Shown here: positions 11,901-23,236 of the stretch, one piece after another
How positions within the stretch are numbered: the first letter of the stretch is position 1
Layout of the letters: every line of letters starts with the position of its first letter
Assembly (NCBI GenBank): GCA_029204225.1
Contig: CM055097.1
Span: 32,987,804-33,051,803 of the forward strand
Direction: 5' to 3'
From: Diphasiastrum complanatum
Taxonomy: Eukaryota > Streptophyta > Lycopodiopsida > Lycopodiales > Lycopodiaceae
DNA length: 64,000 nt
The notes under the pieces: generated by a model
Told to the model about the DNA's origin: nothing
The model's input: only the letters and a program-made list of their open reading frames with translations
Databases searched by the model: none
Position numbers and translations under genes: made by a program

Positions 11901-14900
11901 ATTCAAAGGCACTCTCCTGCGTGAGAGTATTTTTCTGCCTTGATAGTAAATAGTAGCTCATTTTAGTTCTAAGTTCTTGTTATATGAGCCATAGTGCTCT
12001 TGGGCATCTATCACACTTGATATGTACTTTTCCTAGTCCTATATACCTTAGGGTCTCCCAGACATTAATAATTCTTTCTGGCCCACTGATATGCCCATCT
12101 CCATCTCTCCTCGACCTTCAGACTTCACCTTCTTCACCTCTGACTTGGTTCGGGCAGCAATCAAAAAGCTGAAAACCCACCGCACCAGAGACATTGAAGA
12201 CCTTGAGTCTGAGCTACTGATTCACGCCCCTGATACGCTTGCCCCTACATTATCCACTCTCCTCAACCATGCTGTTGTTGAGGGCTTCCCATCCTCTTGG
12301 TGCACCAATTTCATACATCTTATCCATAAAAACGGTGACCCCATGGTACCTGGTAATTACCGCACTATTATGATTGGACATGTCCTTCCGCAGAGATATG
12401 GTGTACATGTGTTAGAGTCCAGTCACGACTCTATCACGACCTCGGCACGGCCGGTTACCAAAGGGCCTGAGGCCTAGTGTTGGCAAGGGTCGGTGACCGA
12501 CGAGGACATCTGTCCCAAGTTGGGACCGGTGCGTCACGAGCAGTGACCCGGTGTGGCCGCCTGACAAGCTGTCAGCGACACGGTGTGTCTTGACCGTCGG
12601 GACCCACCCTAGCCGTCAGTGACGAGATGCAAGCCGGCAAGTAGTCGGGGTGACCAAGAGGGTCACAGGTCTTTGGCGAGGCACAGGGGTGGTACCCTAT
12701 GAGTCACTCAGTATTCACAGGTCACAGGGGCCAGGCATGCCAAGTGGACTGATCACCCACAGGTGGATGCCATGTGCCAGTTGACGAGAATTGCTGGTAG
12801 GACTCAAGGAGGGGGTGCCTATGGTTGGGAGGTTCATTCTACACACTGGCTTCTAGGATTCACGAGCTTGGAGAGACTGGCTTTTGACAATTGGTATCAG
12901 AGCCTCGTTCTAGAGAGAGAAACATCCGTTCTAGAGAGAGAAAGTGAGAAAAACCTTGGTTTTTTCACCATAACTTGGTCTATAGTGATCAGATTTGAGG
13001 GAGATCTGTCTCAGATCATTTCTAGTGGGCAGTCGCTATAGATCAATAGGGATTCACGCTGCAAATCTCAAATTTCAGAAAAATTTCAAAGTTTTGGAGG
13101 GCCAGCGCATTTTTTCTGAAGGTTTTTCGCTCATAACTCTCCGGAACCTTCTCAGATCCTGATCAGATTTTGGGAGCATGTTCCTAGCATCCATAGCGAT
13201 CCTATAGAGCCATCATAAGCCGGTTCTGGAGCAGATTTGCCTCTGTTTCACCAAAAAGTCAGTTTTCAAGCAAAAAACAGGTCAGATTTTTGGATTGGGC
13301 ATAACTTCTCCGATTTTTCTCTGGTTTCTGCTGTTAAGGGTGCAGATTGGGCCTAGTAGGAGGGCGGCCTACTGCCAATTGACGGTTCGTGAAAAGCCTT
13401 TGCCGTTTGGAAGAAATTCGACGTCAAACAGCCCTCTTTTTTCTTGATTTTTTCGACTTTCAAGCCGATTTGGTGCCCAAAAAATGTTTTTTACCGACTT
13501 TTGTACCAGCGTAGGACGCAAGGGAAGTACTACCTATCCTTGGCTTTGTGTTTTTCCCATAGTTTTATTACTTTCCAGTTCCCTTTTTTCCTTTCAGTTC
13601 TAAATTGTGAATAAGCTGAAAATTTTCACATTTCCCTTTTTAGATTGTGTTTCAATAAGTGCAATTTTCTAGTTTGATTTTGTGTTGTCTTTGTTTTTTG
13701 TTCATAATGGAAGATGATAGAGTTGATATTCTGCTTAGCCCTCCCGTTGCTCTTCTATCACCACCACCCAGCCCTGTGCTTAGCCCTGACCGTAACCCGC
13801 CTATAGTGGCTGCTAGTTGGTCTGCTGATGTTTCCTCTTCTGTGCAAGCTCGCATGGAGAGTATGGAGAAGACCATCGCAGAGATGCAAGAGATGCTCTC
13901 CTCTGTAGTTGGTGGTTTTGCGTCTTCCTCGCAGCATGCTCCGCCTTATCCTTATCCATTTCTGTCTTCTGCGGTTCGTCCTGTGTTACCTCCACTCTAC
14001 CCAGAAGACAAAGATTTTAAGCTTACTCGTTTCATAGGAAATACTTCCCAGAGAACAACTTATGTTGTAAACCAGTGGTTGCATCAGTGGGACGATTATT
14101 TTGATTTGAAGTGGGCCCCAACCAAGGAGGGTTGGCGAGTCCGCAAAGTTGCTTACCATCTCACTAATTTTGCTGACAGGTGGTGGCGCAAGTTGTTGAA
14201 GTTTAATCAGGCTCCATCCACCTGGATTGATTTCAAGCGGGCTTTTAGAGCTCAGTTCATTCTTCCACATGAGCATGTGTGTGCGACGGATGCTTGGTTT
14301 TTGCATCGTCAGATGCAGTACATGGTGCAGGAATATGCTGATAAGTATCGTGAGACGCTTATCAAGATTCTAGAAGAGATTCCCGTAGTCCACAAGTTTA
14401 TTTTTGGCCTTCGTGAAGAGTTGAGGCGTTCAGTTCTTAATGAAAGGTGCAAGACCTTGGAGGAGGCCGTTGCAACAGCCCTTAACTTCGAAGGTAACGT
14501 CATAACAAGGCTGAATCTGGAGTGGCAAGTGGGCCCCAGAAGAAGGGTTCGCGAGAGTTTGGCCAAGCTAGTCAGAAGAACTTATTGCAGAGGGATCCTA
14601 TCCAGATGCAGTAGACTTTGAAGTGCATAGAGGCATCTCCTTTGGCTCATCAGGCTTACAACAAGTCTCCTCTTAGTCCAGAACAAAAGGACAAGGCCAA
14701 GAAAGACGGATTATGCTTTTTCTGTCTTGGCAAGCATCTTGTCAAAGATTGTCCTCGCCGCACGGAGATGAAGATACGGACAAGGATGAGGAGATTTTGG
14801 AAGACTTATTAGTAAGCGACGATGAGTAGGCAGCATGTATAGTTTTTCTTTCTTTTGCATATATATAAAGTTTGGACATGAGGGTTTGTCTCATGTTTTA

Positions 14901-17900
14901 AAAGGGGGGGAGACCATTTGTTGAGGGTCCTCTTGTTACCTGTATGCAAATAAAGAGAATGGAGATTCAGTATTTGTGGTTGTGTCATGTGACTGTTGAT
15001 TCCAGTTTTGATTCTTATGTTGATAATAATCAGATATGCACACTAATAAACCACAAGAAGCTTCATCTACTTTTGCATCCCCTAGTGCACATGCATTTTC
15101 TTTATAGCCTAGATGTGACCTAGCAAGTGAGTTGGAGAAGTCCATCCGCACTCAGTTTAAACACGTGCTAATTAGTAATATGCCAGAGGGATTGCTGCCT
15201 AGTCGGAACGTTGATCATCGTAGTGAGCTCGTTCCAGGGGAAAGTCCGGTATGTAGGCCTCCTTATAGGATGAGCTTAAAAGAGGAAGAGGAAGTCAGAA
15301 AGATGTTGGAGGAGTATCTCAAGCTGGGGTACATCCGTCCGAGTTATTCACCTTTCACCTCTCCTATTTTACCTGTTAAGAAAAAGGATGGTAGTTTCCG
15401 GATGTGTGTAGATTATAGGGGATTGAATAAGATCACTGTAAAGCACAGGTATCTGATGCCCAGGATTGATGATCTACTGGATGCGTTGCAAGCTGCAACC
15501 ATTTTCAGTACGATAGATTTCAAAAGTGGATACCATCAAATACGAATTCGAGATGAAGACGTCCAGAAGACGGCTTTCCGAACCCGTTTAGGTCATTATG
15601 AATTTTTGGTTATTCCATTTGGGTTAACCAATGCCCCAGCCACGTTCATGCTGCTCATGAACGATGTCTTGCGAGACTATATGGGCAAGTTTGTCGTCAA
15701 TTTTATTGACGATATATTGGTTTTTTAGTAAAGCGGTTGAGGAGCGTGAGGTTCATCTCAAGACCGTATTGGGCAAGTTACAAGCTTTTGTCTTGTATGC
15801 CAATGCTCAGAAGACAGAGTTGTGTAAGACTCGTGTCGAGTATTTGGGTCATATAGTGAAAGTTGAGGGTATTTCGGTTGACCCAGCCAAGGTGGCTGTG
15901 GTTAAGAAGTGGCCAAGGCCTGCCGATATACGCCAATTGCAATCTTTCTTAAGTTTTTGCAAGTTCTACCGGCAGTTCGTTAGGAACTATTCCAAGGTAG
16001 CTGCTCCTTTGATGGACCAGTTATGGAAAAACAGCACTGTAGATCGGTGGGTTGCTGAAGCTCGGCACAGGTTTGAGAACTTGATGGAGGCGCTGGCCAC
16101 GGCTCCAGTTCTCAAGTTAGTTGATACCCAGAAACCGTTTCACCTAGAGACGGATACAAGTGGCATTGCCGTAGGTGCAGTGTTGAGCCAAGATGGTATA
16201 CTCGCACAGGAGCAAGAGTTGTATGCGAGTACATGCGCTCAAGGTGTGGAGACATTATTTATACAGCGCCGAGTTTTATGTGTACACAGATCATTATAAC
16301 TTAAAGTATTTTGCACTCAGCCAGATTTGTAAGGCCGCCAAGCTCGGTGGGCCGAGCTGATGCAGGAATTTCATTTGGAAATTCACTTCCGAAGAGGGAA
16401 GGAAAATGTGGTCGTTGATGCGCTATCGTTGGTACTGCATCAGATGAGCCTTGCCTATAGTTGACAGTGATCTCATGGAGGAGATCAAGAGGGCTCAACA
16501 AAAAGGACCCACATTGTCGGTGTGTGTAGCCTATCCATGCAAGTTAGTCGACCAAGCGGAAGAGTCAGCCTCGCCTGTCGCTTCCGTAGAGGAACACACC
16601 AGTACTTATCTGACATACACCGTGAAGGAGGGTATATAGTTGAGAAAACGGAAAAGTATTCGTGCCAAACATGAAGGATCTTCATCGTAAGATACTTCAT
16701 GAATGCCATGATAGTCCCTGCGCAGGGCACCCTAGTATTGATAAGACTAGTGAGCTTTTAAGAAGGCATTATTTCTGGCCACGATTGCAGCGGGATGTAA
16801 GAGAGTACGTCCAGCGTTGCACGGCTTGTTAGGTGAACAAGGCCGAGAGAGTAAGTCCTCCGGGCTTGCTACATCCACTTGAGATACCTACAGGAAGGTG
16901 GGAAAGCATCTCTATGGATTTTATTGTTGGGCTACCCAAGACCCAGAATGGATTCAATTCCGTTATGGTAGTGGTAGACATGTTTTCCAAGATGGCTCAT
17001 TTCATCGCAACGACCAATAAGGTCACAGCTCCGCAAGTGGCTGAGTTGTTTATTCAGAATATTGTCAGGTTACATGGTCTTCCGAAGTCCATAGTTCCTG
17101 ATAGGGATCCCAAGTTTACGGGAAATTTCTGGATTGAGGTGTTCGCCAAGCTGGGAACATAGTTGCGGATGGGTAGCTTTGAGCATCCTCAGACGGATGG
17201 TTAGACAGAGCGAGTGAATCAGATCTTGGAAGATATGCTTAGGGCATATGTGAGTAGTACGCAAACAGACTGGGTAAAGCATTTACCACTATTGGAGTTC
17301 GCGTACAATGATTAGAGACATGCATCCACTGGATTGAGTCCATTTGAGCTCAATTATGGTTTCAGGCCACTGAGTCCTGCAATCATAGGGATTCCGCATA
17401 GGGTACCTAGTGTTGTAGAGTTTTTGGCTCAGATGCAGCAGAAGCTAGAGATGGCACGAGATGACTTGTCCAAGGCTGTAGCTAGGGCAGAGAGTTATGC
17501 TCGTGAGAACCATAATTTGAGAATGGAGATTGGGTGTATTTACGAGTCCCTTCGAAGTCGAAGGTGCTACGCACAAGAAAGTGCGCCAAGTTATCTCCTA
17601 GGTATTGTGGACCATGGTTGATTATTAAGAAAGTGAGCCAAGTAGCTTGTAAGCTACAGCTACCTGCGGGATGCAAGGTGCATCTAGTATTCCATGTTAG
17701 CAAATTGAAGAAATGTTTGCACGATGACGATAGCCTGGCCGAAGGTCTAGTGTCTCTTGAGGAGAAAGACACCACAGGTTACTAGCAGCATTTCTCGCAG
17801 GAAATCTATTATAGCTTGCACCTTGAGACCTTTGAGTCCGACCGAAACTGGAGAACGCGGCTGAAAGCCATACATCAGCATAAAAGGACTGAATCCGGTG

Positions 17901-20900
17901 GCAGAATGCTTACTGCTATTGTGCGCGAACTACCAAAGGGAGATACTTTTCCCAATCAGACTGTCGGTGAGATACATATGCTCTAAGCATATCTTCCGAC
18001 GTCTGGTTGACACGTTCTGTCTGCCCATCAGATTCTGGGTGATCCGAAGAACTAAGACTAAGGGTTGTTTCAAGTTTTTCAAAAACTGCTTGCCAGAACT
18101 TGCCAGTGAACTTGGAGTCACGATCACTAACCATATCATTCGGCAAACCATCAACGAAAAGCTGGGCTAGTTCAGATGGCTCGACAGTTAATTTAGTTAG
18201 TATAAATTGCGCCATCTTGGTAAGCCTGTCAACCACCACCCAAATGGCATCGTGATCACTCCGGGTTTTAGGGAGTCCAACCACAAAATCCATTGAAATA
18301 CTTTCCCATTTCTTACTGGGAATTTCCAAGGGATGTAGAAGACCCGCAACTTTGAGTCTTTCTACTTTGTTTTGTTGGCATTGTTCACAACTTTGAACAT
18401 ATGCCTCCACATGACCTTTCATCTTAGGCCAGATGAAATTCCGCCTAACAAGGTCAAGTGTCCTCTGTATGCCTGGGTGACCAGCACAAGGGTTTTCATG
18501 ACACTGCTGCGGGATTTGGGCCCGCAAGTCCTCCCTATCCGGCACACAAACCTTTCCCTTTCGGAAAAGCAGGTTATTCCTTATGGAATAGTCTTCAAGT
18601 CTTATCATTACGAGATTGCTTGGGATCTTGCATCCGAAGGTCATCACTAGATCTAGAATTTCCCGTCAGGAGATCTAGCCAGATGCGACCAAAAAACCTA
18701 TTGGTTCGACAAAGATCCCATAGTGAAAGATACAAATCAGATTGGATCTCAGCAAAGCATAACTGATTAATCTCTCCAATCCGACTCAAGGCATCGGCAA
18801 CACAGCTCGACGTACCTTTACGATACTTAATGTCGAACACAAACTCCTGAATGAGTTCCGACCATCTAGCTTTACGGCCACGAAGGTCCTTGGCATCACA
18901 AATATACTTAAGGGATTGGTGATCAGTCATTACCGTAAATCTGGCACCATAAAGATAATGCCTCCAGATTTTGAACGTGTGAATGACTGCAAAAAGCTTC
19001 TTCTCATAGGTAGAATACCTAGTCTGAGCAAGATCCAGCTTCTTGCTTTCAAAAGCAACTGGTCTACCGTCCTGATAAAGGACCGCTCCAACAGCAAAGT
19101 CGCTAACATCTGTATCAACCACAAAGGGCCGGTTAGGATTGACAATGTGTAAAATTGGAGCCGTAGAAACACAGTGCTTGAGAGTCTCAAAACTCTCATT
19201 CATTTCATTCGTCCATGTTATCAATGGACTTGTTCTGCTGCTACATTTTTTCTTCACCCCCTTAAGAACGTTCGTCAAGGGCAATGCTATTAAAGCATAG
19301 TCCATAATGAACCTGTGAAAGAATCCTGTGAAGCCTATAAAGGATTTCACATCTCGAATTGTCAGAGGTCTCGGCCATTCCCGTACCTTACGGACTTTGT
19401 CATAATCAAGACTTTTATCCGATATGACATGGCCCAAGTATTTGAGTTTAGTCTGGAAGAACTCACATTTCGACTCAGCATAGAGCTTTTCTTGCCCTAG
19501 AAGATCTAAGACAATACGAAGATGATGTTCATGCTCCTCAAGGGTCCGACTATAAATTAATATGTTTTAAATACACCACCACAAACTTTCCCAGATATGG
19601 ACGAAGAATATCGTTCATCATCTGCTGGAAAGTGGCAGGCGCATTCGTGAGTCCAAAAGGTAATACTAAAAACTCATAATGGCCATACCTGGATCGAAAT
19701 CCAGTCTTAGGAACATCTTCGTTCCTAATCCTTATCTGATGGTAACCTGATCTAAGATCAATCTTGGAGAAATACTTAGCTCCATTCAGACGATCCATAA
19801 GATCATCCATCCTAGGTAAGGGATATCTGTCCTTGATGGTTAAATCAGTTAACTTTTTAAAGTCACCACACAAACGTGTGCCGCCATCCTTTTTACTAAC
19901 TAAAAGGATGCTCCCCAAGGGGACTTACTAGGCCGAATATGGCCCATCCTAAGGAGTTCTTGTAACTGCTTAGAAATTTCATCCTCTTCCTTGATGCTAA
20001 CCCTGTATGGAAAAAGAGATACAGGTTGGCTTCCAGGAAGCAACTCTATCTAATGGTCGACAACTTGAAGAGGTAGGCCATCAGGGAGTTTATCAAGAAA
20101 AACATCGCTATATTCTTGCCTAAGCTTGTTAAATATTATTCCTTCACGTGAGTTAACACTTAAGGAATTATTTACAGGCACATTCAAAGGCAAATGCGAT
20201 AAATCAATATTTAGACTTTGGACTGCATGGTCATCAACATAAATTTCATCTTTTGAAAAACAAAGATAAACTTTATTACCAGAATCTTGCAAATATTCTA
20301 CAACTTCTAAAGCAGAAACCAAAGGATCAAAAGGCCTATTTACATCGCCTTTTAGCTCAACCAACGAGCCCTTATGCCAAAAGGAAATTCTATGAGTAAC
20401 ATAATCCTTTCTTAAAGACTCATTTTTAGAATAAAACCATTCTTTTCCTAAGATTATGTCTACGCTATCCAAGTTCATAATATGAAAATCTAGCGGTTCA
20501 ACATAATCTTGAATCTGAAGCGGCAGCTGAGGAACAAGCTGATCCCAAGCTTGCCGATCTTCCCCCGACGCCATTTTCACCACATACAAGTGATTACTTG
20601 GCGCGGTAGCCGCCCTGAGCTTCTGCACCAGTTTAGCATTTATGAAGTTGTGTGGAACCATCATCAAAAAGAACAGTCACAGCTTGGTGTCCTACGATTC
20701 CAGTCATACGAATGAGATCGTGGGGGCCAAAAACAGTTGTATTAAAACAACAATTCTTGCAACTAGTGCCATCCTTAAAGGATAAATCAACAAAAGAAAT
20801 ACTAGAATTACGTGGCGCTTTAAAAGTTTTCGGTTGCCCGCCAGATTTCTTTTGTTTTTTCTTTGGGCAATCTTTTGAAAGATGCCCCTTCTCCATGCAG

Positions 20901-22597
20901 TAGAAGCACAACCCGCCGGTTCTCGCCTTGTCGTAGTTTGCGCGATCCAATTTGACGCACTTTTTCCCGCCTTGGGAACCGGGGTCCGCCGTCTTGTCTC
21001 TGCCCCGCTTCTTGAAAAATTTCTTTTCTTTCTGCTCAGCCTTGGAGCTTTGCTCCTTGCGAGAGGTAAAATGGGCGTCATCGAAGATTTTCGCAAAGCG
21101 AACCGCATCTTCGATTGTCTGCGGTTGGTTACGCCGCACTTCTAGCTGAAATTCTTTGGAAGCCCCAAGATAAAATGTAACTTTAATAGGATAGGATCGA
21201 TTCGCAAAGCGAATCGGAGCAAATTTTCCTGGAATTCCTAGATATAGGCATCTAACGGCCTAGTATCCATCTGCACGGTGGCGAAACGCCACCAATGCTC
21301 AAAATCATCCAACACCGGAAGAAAAGCCATTTTAAAGGCTTCTTGAAAGGCGTCCCATGTAAAAGGGACAGTAGCCCTCTCCTTTAGATCCTGCCACCAT
21401 GTAAACGCCTTTCTGCGTAAAAACATGAGAGCAGAAGCGATCTTCGTACTATCAGGTGCATCGTGCATGGAAAAATGACTATTCCATCGATCTAGCCATG
21501 ACAATACCACATCAGGAAGCCGGTCCTTCTTTTCGCCCGAAAAGAATTCCGGATTGAACATTGGATAAACACCAACGGACCGCGAGTGCGTCACAGAACG
21601 CCACTCTTGCGCCGCGGCATGTTTGGCCTGCATTTCTTAAATTTGGTTTTGCAGCAGATTTAGGGCCTGTACAAGCTGGTTAGTGTCTACATCAGGAGGA
21701 GGAGGTGGTGAAGACGGTCCTTCACCCAAGGGCATAGCAGGGTCCATGGCGCTCTAAGGAAGGATGCAAAGAAAAACCTGCAAGGGCTTCGCAACAACAG
21801 GACTTAGAGAACTTGAGACCACTACTCAAGGAGACTAAGCAACAATAAGCACCTCAACAATAGCTTTATGTCTTTGAAAGTTTGCAAAATTAAATCCAAA
21901 AAAAAATCAATTTTTTTTTTTTTTTTGCGATTCTAGAATTGCAAGTCGCGGAATCGGGATTCACGAATCGCGGACCCAGCGAATCGCGATTCGGTGCATC
22001 TATGTAATATAGACTATAGTCACTAATTACTCATTAGTAATCAAACTATAGACTGAACTTTGAAGTTTTAGCTTTAGATATTGTGGCTGAAGTAGTAGCA
22101 TGAGAGTCATCCCCGATCCCAGCAATCCTCAGTGACTCTGGGGCTTGAGTGCAAACAGCGATCTCGTATCCTCGAAGACGTAAAAGATGCACCCTTATTC
22201 AAACGTGGCCACCTCCATAAGTGTTCCCGCAATACTTGCAAGTCCACTTCTTCGTGCCTGACGTGCCATAACCTGAAAGGGTGACATGATCTCATAAAGG
22301 ATCTCGATGTCTGGGCATAGCTAATAGCTATCTAGTGTCAACAAAACAATAGTATTAAATTCAAACTTCAAATTAAAAACTAATCCTAATTTCTAAAACG
22401 GTAAACCTAAGCTCTAACCTCACTCTAGCTCACACACACACACACTCTCTCCCTCTCTTTCTGAATTCTCTCTCACACACACACACTCTGTCTCCCTCTC
22501 ATCTCACTCATACACACTCTCCCTCTCTTTCACACACACGTCACACACACACACGTCACACTCTCCCTCACACACACACACACACTCCCTCTACTCA

Positions 22598-22641
<44 letters not shown>

Positions 22642-23138
22642 CTCCCTCTCTTTTACAGACACCCACCACACACACACACACACTCCCTCTACTTCACACA
22701 CATAGACAGGAGGCCACTTTATGCTTTGAAATGAACGAGGCTGAGGACGATGAGCAGCCAATAAATGAAGAAGAAGAAAGAGCACTCTCCTTGTAGCAAT
22801 TTTATGAGTCGTCTCAACAGACCAATGAGGCAAATGAGAGATTGCTGCAAATCAGGAGCCTCTCTCCAATCATCATCAATGGCAGAGAGTACATTTCTTT
22901 TCATGATCTACAACATATCCTCCATCTGCGAGAGGACGAACTGCTAAGTGCACTATTAAAATTGCAGAATGGAGCCAATACATACTATCACACATTGATT
23001 GATAATACCTTCGAGAAGTTGTGTTTGACAGATGAGGACGCCACATGTGAAATGGCATTGGCAAAAATCTTGACAGAGCTCCGAACACAAACACTCCCTC
23101 TCTTTTACACACACACACAGATATCACACACACTCTAC

Positions 23139-23236
<98 letters not shown>

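Larger units (their letters stand above)
10900..12409 (+). mobile_element. LINE copy E: ORF1 and start of RT, cut by gypsy
   Basis: A + strand LINE copy of the same family as A and C. ORF1 remnants run from about 10960 to 11870: a Pro/Ser/Thr-rich start, a heptad helix at 11352-11500 ([24 protein letters not shown]), NIKV at about 11580-11592 with RGV restored just after a frame break, a DEDV segment at about 11765, and GRPFF near 11840. After a gap that lacks the endonuclease, RT finger-domain sequence appears at 12091-12380 ([42 protein letters not shown]). The reading stops abruptly at 12409, where a gypsy LTR begins. No LINE continuation was found beyond that element. Confidence 0.7.
12410..17786 (+). 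mobile_element. Ty3/gypsy element 1, composite and truncated
   Basis: It inserted into LINE copy E. The 5' LTR begins TGTTAGAGTCC at 12410 and ends TTTTGACA at 12889. A primer-binding site TGGTATCAGAGCC follows at 12892-12904 (initiator-Met tRNA type). The order after that is leader, gag (13707-14815), a 300 bp segment with a polypurine tract and no protease, then RT, RNase H and integrase (about 15040-17785). No chromodomain and no 3' LTR follow. At about 17787 a second, oppositely oriented gypsy element begins. Many stops and frameshifts; not active. Confidence 0.75.
17787..21860 (-). mobile_element. Ty3/gypsy element 2, truncated and inactive
   Basis: Minus-strand element with gag (21747-20640), protease (about 20680-20050), RT (19918-19550), RNase H (19437-18660) and integrase (18647 to about 17787). 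It stops inside the integrase C-terminal part, directly against element 1, so the two are joined tail to tail. No LTR was recognised on either side. It is a different family from element 1 (different gag, C-x2-C-x4-H-x4-C knuckle present, protease present). The relic at 6369-7090 belongs to this family. Confidence 0.75.

Noticed and set aside
12405..12409. Target-site duplication ACATG for gypsy 1
   Set aside because: Without a 3' LTR the second copy cannot be located, so it is not claimed as a feature.
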